Source: Bacteroidaceae bacterium
GTDB lineage: Bacteria > Bacteroidota > Bacteroidia > Bacteroidales > Bacteroidaceae
DNA: 62,650 bases
Assembly (NCBI GenBank): GCA_902362595.1
Contig: CABIXF010000022.1
Location: 1 to 62,650, forward strand
Direction of reading: 5' to 3'
Shown: positions 33,966 through 42,702 of the stretch, piece by piece
Numbering within the stretch: the stretch's first letter is position 1
Layout: each line of letters starts with the position of its first letter
Notes under the pieces: generated by a model
The model's database searches: none
Seen by the model: the letters and a program-made list of their open reading frames with translations, nothing else
Told to the model about the DNA's origin: nothing
Made by a program: the position numbers and the translations under genes

Positions 33966-36900
33966 ATGGCAATCTGGGATATATTCACGAAAAACAAGAC
34001 CTCGCGTTATGCCATTGTGGACGTAGAGGTAGGATTGAAAGACCATAAAATTCATGATATAGGGGCTCTTCGGCAGGACGGTGCCACTTTTCATAAGGCA
34101 TCGAAGGAGGAGTTGCTTGATTTCCTGCGCGATACGGATTATCTCTGCGGACACAATATCATTCATCATGATGCGAAATATTTGTTTCCCGACAAGGCTT
34201 GTCGCTGGACACTGGTGGATACGTTGTATGTCTCGCCGCTGCTGTTTCCGGAGCGTCCTTACCACCGGCTGGTGAAGGACGACAAGCTGGTGTGCGACCA
34301 GATGAACAACCCGGTGAACGACTGCGAGAAGGCGCGCGACCTGCTCTTGGATGAGATGGCCCGGTGGAGTTCGTTGCCCGAAGAGAAACGGAAGGTGTTT
34401 GCCTCGTTGCTGAAGGGCAAGGAAGAGTTCGACGGGTTTCTTAGCCTGGTAAAAGCCGAAAAGGTGAGCTGGGGACTGGTGGGACTGATACGCCGCCTTT
34501 ATGACGGGAAAATCTGTGCGCATGCCGATGTGGACATGCTGGTCCGGCAGTATCCTTGTGAGCTGGCTTATGCGCTGGCATTGATTGACACCACCGACCA
34601 TCGTTCCGTGACGCCCGGATGGGTGCTTCGCAATTATCCGGAAGTGGAATATGTGATGAAGCTCCTGCGGCATACCCGTTGTGCGGAGGGATGTGCGTAT
34701 TGCCGCAGCCAGCTGGATGTGCTGCGTGGCCTGAAACTGTTTTTCGGATATGACCAGTTCCGTACGTACGGGGGCGAACCGTTGCAGGAACGGGCGGCCC
34801 GGGCGGCGATAGAAGGGAGGTCCTTGCTGGCCATCTTTCCGACAGGGGGTGGAAAATCACTGACCTTCCAGTTGCCGGCGCTGATGGAGGCGCGGGCGGT
34901 GCACGGACTGACGGTGGTGATTTCGCCCTTGCAGTCGCTCATGAAAGACCAGGTGGACAACCTGGCCGACAGGGGGATTACGGATGCGGTGACCATCAAC
35001 GGACTGCTGGACCCCATCACGAGGGCGCTTTCCATCCAGCGGGTGCAGGAAGGGGATGCTTCGCTGCTGTATATCGCTCCCGAGATGCTGCGCTCAAAGA
35101 CCATCGAACGGATTCTGATGGTGCGGAATGTGGTGCGGTTTGTCATCGATGAGGCGCATTGTTTCTCTTCCTGGGGACAGGATTTCCGGGTGGATTACCT
35201 GTATATCGGCAAGTTCATTCAGGAGTACCAGCAAAAGAAGGGTTGCCGGACGCCGATACCGGTTTCCTGCTTCACGGCGACGGCCAAGCAGAAGGTGGTG
35301 CAGGATATCTGTGATTATTTCAAGCGGACGTTGAACCTGGACCTGGAGCTGTTTGCTTCTACGGCTTCGCGCACGAACCTGCGCTATTCGGTGATTCATG
35401 CCGAGACGGACGACGATAAGTATGCTAAACTGAGGGAGCTGGTGGCGGAATCCACGTGCCCGACCATTGTGTATGTGTCGCGTACCCGGCGCACCAAGGA
35501 GCTGGCTTCGAAGCTGACGCGCGACGGGTACAAGGCATTGCCTTTCAACGGGAAGATGGATTCGGACGAGAAGATTGCCAACCAGGATGCGTTCATGAGC
35601 GACCAGGTGCGCATCATCGTGGCGACGTCGGCCTTCGGAATGGGGGTGGACAAGAAGGACGTGGGACTGGTGGTGCATTATGATATTTCCGATTCGCTGG
35701 AGAATTATGTGCAGGAGGCAGGTCGGGCGGGACGTGACCCGCATCTCAATGCGCGGTGTTATGTGCTTTACAGTGACAACGACCTGGACAAGCATTTCAT
35801 TCTGCTGAATCAGACGAAACTGAGCATCAGCGAAATCCAGCAGGTGTGGAAGGCGGTGAAGGACATGACGAGAAAGCGTATGCGGGTGTGCTGTTCGGCG
35901 CTGGAGATTGCCCGGAACGCCGGATGGGATGACTCGGTGTCGGACATCGAAACGCGGGTGCGGACGGCTTTGTCGGCACTGGAGCAGAGTGGTTACCTGG
36001 AGCGGGGGAACAATGTGCCGCATGTGTATGCCACCGGCATTACGGTGAAGAACATGGACGAGGCCCGGCAGCGCATCACGGCATCGGTCTTGTTTGGGCA
36101 GGATGAGATAGAGAAGGCGGTGAGAATCATTACTTCCCTGATTTCGCAGAAGTACATTGCCAAGGCGCAGGATTCGGGAGCGGAATCGCGGATTGATTAC
36201 CTGGCCGACATTCTGGGGCTGACCAAGAAAGAGGTGGTGTCAGTGGTGGAACGGATGCGGCAGGAGGGTATCCTGGCCGACAGCAAGGATATATCGGCTT
36301 ATCTGATGGATGCCGGTGATTCGGAACGGAGGGCCCGGATGTTTCTGGAGCGTTTTGCCAGGTTGGAACGGTATATCCTCAGCCACATTCCGGATGAGGC
36401 TCTGCGTATCTCGTGCAAGCAGCTGAATGACAATGCGGTGCATGAGGGCATCGACACATCGAAGGAGAAGGACATTCGGACGTTGCTTTATTTCCTGACC
36501 ATCAAGGGGTATATCCGCAAGAAGGAAGATGCGGAACACCACATGGAGCTTAGCCGGCGGGCAGATATGGAATCGATTCTTCGGCGTGTGGAAAAGCGGA
36601 TTGAGATTAGCCGGTTTGCCGTGGGATGGCTGTACAAGCTGGCAAAGGAGGGGGAAGTGCAGGATGCTGGGACCGAGAAGGCGGCCGTACAGTTCTCGGT
36701 GGTGGAGTTGCTGAACCAGTTGAAGACGGGTTCCCAGTCTCTTTTTCATCCGGGGGAAGAGTTGCAGCTGGAGGATGTGGAAGAGTCGCTTCTGTATCTG
36801 TCGAAAATCGGGGCACTCAAGTTGGAAGGGGGCTTCCTGGTGCTTTACAATGCCATGGACATCCGGCGTATCAAGGACAATAAGTCGCGCTACAAGCAGG

Positions 36901-38792
36901 ATGACTACCGGATGCTGAACGAATTCTACAAGCAGAAAATCCAGCAGGTACACATCGTGGGGGAATATGCCAACCTGATGGTGAGGGATTATCAGGCGGC
37001 GTTGCAGTATGTGCAGGATTATTTCCAGATGGATTACAAGAAATTTATTGCCAAGTATTTCAAGGGGGAGCGGGTGAACGAGATTCAGCGCAACCTGACG
37101 CCGGAGAAATACAAGCAGTTGTTCGGCCAGCTGTCCAAGCGGCAGATGGAGATTATTTCGGACAAGGAGTCGCGCTGCATCGTGGTGGCGGCAGGGCCGG
37201 GAAGCGGGAAGACCCGGGTACTGGTGCACAAGCTGGCTTCGCTGTTGCTGCTGGAGGATGTGAAGCACGAGCAGTTGCTGATGCTGACTTTCTCCCGGGC
37301 GGCTGCCACGGAATTCAAGCAGCGGCTGATGGAACTGATTGGCAACGCGGCGCACTACGTGGAAATCAAGACTTTCCATGCTTATTGCTTTGACTTGCTG
37401 GGACTGATAGGCAACCTGGAGGAAGTGAAGAACGTGGTCGGGAAGGCGGCGGAAATGATTGAGCAGGGAGAGGTGGAGCCTAACCGCATCGGCAAGACGG
37501 TGCTGGTGATTGACGAGGCGCAGGACATGGGAGCCGAAGAACATGCGCTGGTGCGGGCGTTGATGCACCACAACGAGGAGATGCGGGTGATAGCGGTGGG
37601 CGATGACGACCAGAATATTTATGACTTCCGCGGATCGGATGCCGGGTACATGTTCCGGTTGATGCAGGAGCAGGGAAGCCGCTTTGTGGAGATGACCGAG
37701 AACTACCGGAGCAGCCGGCATGTGGTGGCTTTTGCCAATGAGTTTGTGAAGGGGATTGGCCGGAGGATGAAGACTTCGCCCATTGTTTCCATGCGGAAGG
37801 AAGACGGGTGGGTGACAGTGACCCGCCATTCGTCGGCTTGTATGTATCAGCCGTTGGTGGAGGAACTGTGTCGGAACCGGGGGGAAGGAACGACCTGTGT
37901 GCTGACCCAGACCAACGAGGAGGCGGTGATTGTGGTGGCGCTGTTGCGGAAACGGGGGGTGCGTAGCAAGCTGATTCAGTCGATGGAGGGTTTGCTGTTC
38001 TGGAACCTGGCCGAGATGCGGTATTTCCTGAAGTACATCACTAAGCGGGTCAGCACGCCGCTGATTCCGGATGACTTGTGGGAGGAGGCGAAGCGTGCCA
38101 CTTTTGAGGCTTACGACGGAAGTTCGAGCCTGGCCTACGTGAAGCGTTGTGTGGAGGTGTTTGAGCAAATCAACCGGACGAAGTATGTGACGGATTTCAA
38201 GGAGTTCGTGTTTGAATCGTCGGTGGAGGACTTTTGCGACGTGTCGGGGGCGGATGTGGTGGTGTTGACCATTCACAAGGCCAAGGGCCGGGAGTTTGAC
38301 GACGTGTACATGCTGGTTGCGGATGGCTACCTGAAGAATGACCATCTGCTTCGCCGCTATTATGTGGGCATCACCCGGGCCAAGAACCGGCTGTTCGTGC
38401 ATACGAACGGGGATTTCTTTGCGGGTTTGAAAGCGGACGAGTATCGGGTGGACCCGCGGGAGTACGCGATGCCGGAAGAGATTGTGTTGCAGCTCTCGCA
38501 CAAGGATGTGTTCCTGGATTTCTTCAAGTTCAAGGACCTCAAGCGGGTAGTGCTGTCGCTGAAAGGAGGAGACGCATTGGGTTACAGGGACGCTACCTTG
38601 TATGACGGGAAGCAGCGGCCCGTGGCCCGTTTGTCGCAGAGCATGCAGAAGAAACTGGCAGAATGGAAGGAGCGCGGGTACGAGGTGAAGTCGGCTTCGG
38701 TGCGGTTTGTGGTGGCCTGGAAACCGAAGGATGCACCGAAAGAGGAGGCGGAGACGGCTGTGCTGCTGCCCGACCTGGTGTTGTGCTTGTGA
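33966..38792 (+). CDS. Exonuclease-RecQ-UvrD fusion helicase
   Basis: A 1608-residue protein with three enzymatic parts. Residues 1-130 resemble a DEDD 3'-5' exonuclease: D19/E21 in AIVDVEVG, motif II CGHNIIHHDAKYL (D69), motif III NPVNDCEKARDL (D119). A Cys cluster CAEGCAYC (239-246) precedes a RecQ helicase: Walker A FPTGGGKSLTFQLP (about 291), VIDEAHCFSSWGQDFR (about 392), VQEAGRAGRD (about 580). Residues about 1070-1500 are an SF1 UvrD/Rep-like helicase: AAGPGSGKT, VLVIDEAQDMG, GDDDQNIYDFRGSD, TENYRSS, TIHKAKGREFDDVY, YYVGITRAKNRLF. All ATPase motifs look intact. The role is probably DNA repair or recombination; defence is possible given the adjacent R-M island, but is not shown. Confidence 0.9.
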   Translation: MAIWDIFTKNKTSRYAIVDVEVGLKDHKIHDIGALRQDGATFHKASKEELLDFLRDTDYLCGHNIIHHDAKYLFPDKACRWTLVDTLYVSPLLFPERPYHRLVKDDKLVCDQMNNPVNDCEKARDLLLDEMARWSSLPEEKRKVFASLLKGKEEFDGFLSLVKAEKVSWGLVGLIRRLYDGKICAHADVDMLVRQYPCELAYALALIDTTDHRSVTPGWVLRNYPEVEYVMKLLRHTRCAEGCAYCRSQLDVLRGLKLFFGYDQFRTYGGEPLQERAARAAIEGRSLLAIFPTGGGKSLTFQLPALMEARAVHGLTVVISPLQSLMKDQVDNLADRGITDAVTINGLLDPITRALSIQRVQEGDASLLYIAPEMLRSKTIERILMVRNVVRFVIDEAHCFSSWGQDFRVDYLYIGKFIQEYQQKKGCRTPIPVSCFTATAKQKVVQDICDYFKRTLNLDLELFASTASRTNLRYSVIHAETDDDKYAKLRELVAESTCPTIVYVSRTRRTKELASKLTRDGYKALPFNGKMDSDEKIANQDAFMSDQVRIIVATSAFGMGVDKKDVGLVVHYDISDSLENYVQEAGRAGRDPHLNARCYVLYSDNDLDKHFILLNQTKLSISEIQQVWKAVKDMTRKRMRVCCSALEIARNAGWDDSVSDIETRVRTALSALEQSGYLERGNNVPHVYATGITVKNMDEARQRITASVLFGQDEIEKAVRIITSLISQKYIAKAQDSGAESRIDYLADILGLTKKEVVSVVERMRQEGILADSKDISAYLMDAGDSERRARMFLERFARLERYILSHIPDEALRISCKQLNDNAVHEGIDTSKEKDIRTLLYFLTIKGYIRKKEDAEHHMELSRRADMESILRRVEKRIEISRFAVGWLYKLAKEGEVQDAGTEKAAVQFSVVELLNQLKTGSQSLFHPGEELQLEDVEESLLYLSKIGALKLEGGFLVLYNAMDIRRIKDNKSRYKQDDYRMLNEFYKQKIQQVHIVGEYANLMVRDYQAALQYVQDYFQMDYKKFIAKYFKGERVNEIQRNLTPEKYKQLFGQLSKRQMEIISDKESRCIVVAAGPGSGKTRVLVHKLASLLLLEDVKHEQLLMLTFSRAAATEFKQRLMELIGNAAHYVEIKTFHAYCFDLLGLIGNLEEVKNVVGKAAEMIEQGEVEPNRIGKTVLVIDEAQDMGAEEHALVRALMHHNEEMRVIAVGDDDQNIYDFRGSDAGYMFRLMQEQGSRFVEMTENYRSSRHVVAFANEFVKGIGRRMKTSPIVSMRKEDGWVTVTRHSSACMYQPLVEELCRNRGEGTTCVLTQTNEEAVIVVALLRKRGVRSKLIQSMEGLLFWNLAEMRYFLKYITKRVSTPLIPDDLWEEAKRATFEAYDGSSSLAYVKRCVEVFEQINRTKYVTDFKEFVFESSVEDFCDVSGADVVVLTIHKAKGREFDDVYMLVADGYLKNDHLLRRYYVGITRAKNRLFVHTNGDFFAGLKADEYRVDPREYAMPEEIVLQLSHKDVFLDFFKFKDLKRVVLSLKGGDALGYRDATLYDGKQRPVARLSQSMQKKLAEWKERGYEVKSASVRFVVAWKPKDAPKEEAETAVLLPDLVLCL

Positions 38793-38811
38793 TTTATTTT
38801 CGTTACCTTTG
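38781..38811 (+). promoter_or_regulatory. Promoter of the DEAD-box gene
   Basis: TTG (38781-38783), 20-bp spacer, TACCTTTG (38804-38811), a perfect -7. It overlaps the last codons of the fusion helicase; the ATG is at 38841. Confidence 0.6.
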
Positions 38812-38840
38812 CTTCTATAACCCACAAAACCCCAAGAATT

Positions 38841-40157
38841 ATGGACATACAAACAATACTATCCAACCTGAAGATTGACCAGTTGAACGCCATGCAGGAG
38901 GCCGCCATCGATGCCTGGAAAGACGGCAGCGACCTGATTCTGCTTTCGCCCACCGGCTCCGGGAAGACGCTGGCTTATCTGTTGCCGCTGGTGAGCTCGC
39001 TGAAGCAGGGAGTGGAAGGCGTGCAGGCCGTGGTGCTGGTGCCTTCGCGCGAACTGGCCCTGCAGATTGAGCAGGTGTTCAAGGCCATGGGAACCGGCTT
39101 CCCGGTGATGAGCTGCTACGGCGGACGTCCGGCCATGGAGGAACACCGCACCATGAAGGGCATCTCGCCGGCCGTGATTATCGGTACGCCGGGACGTATG
39201 AACGACCACCTGAACAAGGAGAATTTCGAGGCCGGCACGGTGCGTACGCTGGTCATCGACGAGTTTGACAAATGCCTGGAGTTCGGCTTCCAGGACGAGA
39301 TGGCCGAGGTCATCGGCAAGTTGCCGTCGTTGCGCCGCCGCTTCCTGTTGTCGGCCACCGATGCGGAGGAGATTCCGCGCTTCACGGGGATGAACCGCAC
39401 GCAGAAGCTGGACTTCCTGAATCCGGAGGAGACGGTATCGCAGCGCTTGAGGCTCTACCGGGTGACCTCGCCGGAGAAGGACAAGCTGGAGACGCTCTAC
39501 AAGCTGCTGTGTACGTTGGGCAACGAATCGACGCTGGTGTTCTGCAACCACCGGGAGAGTGTGGACCGGGTAGGGAAGTACCTGCACTCCATGAAGGTGT
39601 ATTGCGAGACGTTCCACGGCGGCATGGAGCAGGACGACCGCGAACGGGCGTTGTATAAGTTTCGCAACGGGAGCTGCCACATCTTCGTGTCGACCGACCT
39701 GGCGGCCCGGGGACTGGATATTCCGGACATCCGCAATGTGGTGCATTATCACTTGCCGGTGGCCGAGGACGGGTTCATCCATCGCAACGGACGTACGGCG
39801 CGCTGGGAGGCGGACGGAAATGCCTTCCTCATTCTGCATGCCGAAGAACGTATCCCCGACTATGTGCCGCAGCCGCTCGAGGAGTTCGCCTTGCCGGAAA
39901 AGACACCGCAGCCTGCCTTGCCGGAATTTGTCACCTTGTATATAGGGAAAGGCAAGAAAGACAAGATCAACAAGATTGACATCGTGGGTTTCCTCTCCAA
40001 AAAAGGCGGACTGGGCCGGGAGGACGTGGGTCGTGTAGACGTGAAAGATCACTATGCGTTTGCGGCTATTTCGCGGAAAAAGGCTAAACAAACGTTAAAA
40101 CTCATACAAAATGAAAAGATTAAGGGGATAAAAACTTTGATAGAACTGGCAAAATAA
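38841..40157 (+). CDS. DEAD/DEAH-box RNA helicase
   Basis: A 438-residue SF2 RNA helicase: Q-motif-like IDQLNAMQEAAIDAW, motif I LLSPTGSGKT, PSRELALQ, TPGRM, motif II VIDEFDKCLEFGF, motif III LLSATD, FHGGMEQDDRERALYKFRNG, and motif VI HRNGRTAR. Motif II reads DEFD instead of DEAD. The last 75 residues (EFVTLYIGKGKKDKINKIDI, VGRVDVKDHYAFAAISRKKA) match the DbpA-type RNA-binding domain, suggesting a role in ribosome assembly. It has its own promoter. Confidence 0.94.
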   Translation: MDIQTILSNLKIDQLNAMQEAAIDAWKDGSDLILLSPTGSGKTLAYLLPLVSSLKQGVEGVQAVVLVPSRELALQIEQVFKAMGTGFPVMSCYGGRPAMEEHRTMKGISPAVIIGTPGRMNDHLNKENFEAGTVRTLVIDEFDKCLEFGFQDEMAEVIGKLPSLRRRFLLSATDAEEIPRFTGMNRTQKLDFLNPEETVSQRLRLYRVTSPEKDKLETLYKLLCTLGNESTLVFCNHRESVDRVGKYLHSMKVYCETFHGGMEQDDRERALYKFRNGSCHIFVSTDLAARGLDIPDIRNVVHYHLPVAEDGFIHRNGRTARWEADGNAFLILHAEERIPDYVPQPLEEFALPEKTPQPALPEFVTLYIGKGKKDKINKIDIVGFLSKKGGLGREDVGRVDVKDHYAFAAISRKKAKQTLKLIQNEKIKGIKTLIELAK

Positions 40158-40174
40158 TAACTTTGTGTCACATC

Positions 40175-40195
40175 AGCCCTCCGGCGGTGAGGGCT
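40175..40195 (+). terminator. Hairpin after the DEAD-box gene, terminator-like
   Basis: AGCCCTC (40175-40181) pairs with GAGGGCT (40189-40195). No T tract follows directly, so it is a weak call. Confidence 0.35.
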
Positions 40196-40335
40196 GCTTC
40201 GCATTTTGCTATGTCGCGCGAGTGTCCTCCCTGCCATGGCTTTCCATTCTCGTGTCAATATGTTATCAAAAAGACCTTTACTTGCATAATTTGAAAGTTA
40301 AAATCCGATAAGCGTGTAAAATTATCACGAATTCT

Positions 40336-40366
40336 TTTGGAAGTCTCAAAATAATCACTAAATTCG
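40336..40366 (+). promoter_or_regulatory. Promoter of the serine biosynthesis operon
   Basis: TTTG (40336-40339), 19-bp spacer, TAAATTCG (40359-40366; 7/8 match to TAnnTTTG). The ATG of serC follows 43 bp later. Confidence 0.6.
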
Positions 40367-40409
40367 CAAGTGTTAGCTAAAATGATTGTTTAACCAAAAC
40401 AAACTTCCA

Positions 40410-41480
40410 ATGAAGAAACATAATTTTAATGCGGGACCGTCTATTTTGCCTCGCGAAGTGATAGAAAAGACAGCTCAGGCTATTCTTGATTTTAATGGTT
40501 CAGGACTTTCGTTGATGGAAATCAGTCACCGCGCGAAAGACTTCCAGCCGGTGGTGGATGAAGCGGTTGCGCTGTTCAAGGAACTGCTGCATATTCCGGA
40601 AGGATACTCGGTACTGTTCCTGGGTGGAGGTGCAAGCTTGGAGTTCTGTATGGTTCCCTATAATTTCCTGGAAAAGAAAGCGGCTTACCTGAACACGGGT
40701 ACATGGGCTAAGAAGGCCATGAAGGAAGCCAAGGCTTTCGGCGAGACGATTGAGGTGGCTTCTTCCGAAAAGGATGGCTACACGTATATCCCGAAGAATT
40801 ACGAAGTGCCGGCCGATGCGGATTATTTCCATATCACGACGAACAATACAATCTATGGTACGGAACTGCATGCCGACCTGGATGTGAACGTGCCGATGGT
40901 GGCTGATATGTCGTCGGATATCTTCTCCCGTCCGGTGGATGTGTCCAAGTATATCTGTATCTACGGAGGTGCGCAGAAGAACCTGGCGCCTGCGGGTGTG
41001 ACTTTCGTCATCGTGAAGAACGAGGCACTGGGCAAGGTGTCCCGTCATATCCCGACCATGCTGAACTATCAGACGCATGTGGACAAGGGTTCTATGTTCA
41101 ACACGCCGCCGGTAGTGCCTATTTATGCGGCTCTCCAGACATTGCGCTGGCTGAAGGAACAGGGCGGTGTGGAAGAAATGCAGCGCCGTGCCAAACAGCG
41201 TGCCGACATGCTGTATGCGGAAATCGACCGCAACAAGCTGTTCCGGGGTACGGTGACGGTGAAGGAAGACCGTTCGTACATGAACATCTGTTTCGTCATG
41301 GCGGATGAATACAAGGAACTGGAGGCCGACTTCCTGAAGTTCGCTACCGAAAAAGGTATGGTGGGCATCAAGGGTCACCGTTCGGTAGGTGGTTTCCGTG
41401 CTTCTTGCTACAATGCCATGCCGGTAGAAAGTGTGCAGGCGCTTATCGACTGCATGCAGGAATTTGAGAAAATGCATTAA
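40410..41480 (+). CDS. serC: Phosphoserine aminotransferase SerC
   Basis: From the ATG at 40410 ([20 protein letters not shown]) the protein is 356 residues. It transaminates 3-phosphohydroxypyruvate with glutamate. Landmarks: [39 protein letters not shown], and the PLP-lysine segment [20 protein letters not shown]. The C-terminus [18 protein letters not shown] is typical. The first gene of serC-serA-(68 aa)-DUF1015. Confidence 0.97.
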   Translation: MKKHNFNAGPSILPREVIEKTAQAILDFNGSGLSLMEISHRAKDFQPVVDEAVALFKELLHIPEGYSVLFLGGGASLEFCMVPYNFLEKKAAYLNTGTWAKKAMKEAKAFGETIEVASSEKDGYTYIPKNYEVPADADYFHITTNNTIYGTELHADLDVNVPMVADMSSDIFSRPVDVSKYICIYGGAQKNLAPAGVTFVIVKNEALGKVSRHIPTMLNYQTHVDKGSMFNTPPVVPIYAALQTLRWLKEQGGVEEMQRRAKQRADMLYAEIDRNKLFRGTVTVKEDRSYMNICFVMADEYKELEADFLKFATEKGMVGIKGHRSVGGFRASCYNAMPVESVQALIDCMQEFEKMH

Positions 41481-41500
41481 TTGTTGTTATATCTGAGAAT

Positions 41501-41540
41501 AAGGGCGTGGGAGATACAAAAACACGTCCTTGTTTTCTTT
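41501..41540 (+). terminator. Weak terminator or attenuator between serC and serA
   Basis: AAGGGCGTG (41501-41509) pairs with CACGTCCTT (41523-41531), allowing one G-U pair, followed by GTTTTCTTT. It could lower expression of serA and downstream genes relative to serC. Confidence 0.5.
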
Positions 41541-41553
41541 AAAATCGAATATT

Positions 41554-42477
41554 ATGAAAGTATTGGTTGCGACAGAGAAACCGTTTGCCAAAGTGGCAGT
41601 AGACGGTATCCGGAAAGAGATAGAAGGTGCAGGCTATGAACTGGCTTTGCTGGAGAAATATACCGACAAACAGCAGTTGCTCGATGCGGTGAAGGATGCG
41701 AATGCGGTGATTATCCGCAGTGATATCATCGACAAGGAGGTGCTGGATGCGGCGAAGGAACTGAAAATCGTGGTGCGTGCCGGCGCGGGATACGACAATG
41801 TGGATCTGGAGGCGGCTACGGCGCACGGGGTTTGCGTGATGAATACCCCGGGTCAGAACTCGAATGCGGTGGCCGAACTGGCTTTCGGCATGATGGTGAT
41901 GGCGGTGCGTAACTTCTACGACGGCAAGTCGGGCACGGAACTGAAGGGCAAGAAGCTGGGTATTCATGCGTATGGCAACGTGGGACGCAATGTGGCACGT
42001 ATCGCCAAGGGATTCGGCATGGACATCTATGCATACGATGCCTACTGCCCGAAAGAGGCGATGGAGGCCGACGGCGTGAAACCGGTGGATTCAGCCGAAG
42101 AACTGTATGCCACCTGCAACGTGGTGTCTCTGCACATTCCGGCCACTGCCGAAACCAAGAACTCGATTAATTATGATTTGGTGAACCGGATGCCGAAAAA
42201 CGGTCTGCTGGTGAATACAGCCCGCAAGGAGGTCATCAACGAGGCGGAACTGATCAAGCTGATGGAAGACCGTCCGGACCTGAAGTATGTGACCGACATC
42301 ATGCCGGTGGCCAATGAAGAATTTGCGGCCAAATTCCCGGGACGTTATTTCTCTACGCCGAAGAAGATGGGTGCACAGACGGCAGAGGCGAATATCAATG
42401 CCGGCATCGCAGCGGCCCGTCAGATTGTGGGCTTCCTGAAGGATGGTTGTGAGAAATTCCGTGTAAATAAAAAATAA
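41554..42477 (+). CDS. serA: D-3-phosphoglycerate dehydrogenase (short form)
   Basis: The ATG at 41554 gives 307 residues with no C-terminal ACT domain, so serine feedback through ACT is absent. D-2-hydroxyacid dehydrogenase landmarks: VVRAGAGYDNVDLEAATAHG, MNTPGQNSNAVAELAFGMMV, NAD-binding GIHAYGNVGRNVARIAKGFG, LLVNTARKEVINEAEL. The catalytic Arg, Glu and a C-terminal His region should be present, but the usual His appears replaced or shifted near FPGRYFSTPKKMGAQTAEAN. It oxidises 3-phosphoglycerate in the first step of serine synthesis. Confidence 0.93.
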   Translation: MKVLVATEKPFAKVAVDGIRKEIEGAGYELALLEKYTDKQQLLDAVKDANAVIIRSDIIDKEVLDAAKELKIVVRAGAGYDNVDLEAATAHGVCVMNTPGQNSNAVAELAFGMMVMAVRNFYDGKSGTELKGKKLGIHAYGNVGRNVARIAKGFGMDIYAYDAYCPKEAMEADGVKPVDSAEELYATCNVVSLHIPATAETKNSINYDLVNRMPKNGLLVNTARKEVINEAELIKLMEDRPDLKYVTDIMPVANEEFAAKFPGRYFSTPKKMGAQTAEANINAGIAAARQIVGFLKDGCEKFRVNKK

Positions 42478-42495
42478 CTCCTGTTTTACGCATAA

Positions 42496-42702
42496 ATGAA
42501 ACTGACGAGTGACGAACGGCATTTGCTGATTCCGTTGGGAATGGGCAGTTCCTTGCTGCTGGTGAATACGTTGTGCAGGTCGTTTCTGGATGACTTCTGG
42601 CAGGGTTTTCTGTGCGGTATGGCACTGGCATGTTTACTTTATGCGTTACGGACGTTGGTATTGTTTTTCAAACGAAATTTCAAGCATTATGGCAACAGTT
42701 AA
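42496..42702 (+). CDS. Small membrane protein, hypothetical
   Basis: A 68-residue protein with two helices (LLIPLGMGSSLLLVNTLC and FLCGMALACLLYALRTLVLF) and a basic tail. It begins 18 bp after serA and overlaps the DUF1015 start by 14 bp, so it is translated within the operon. Family unknown. Confidence 0.6.
   Translation: MKLTSDERHLLIPLGMGSSLLLVNTLCRSFLDDFWQGFLCGMALACLLYALRTLVLFFKRNFKHYGNS

Noticed and set aside
36240..38852. 870-codon minus-strand frame opposite the fusion helicase
   Set aside because: It is antisense to a gene with clear helicase motifs; GC-rich codon use on + strand keeps the opposite frame open. The protein has no recognisable domains.
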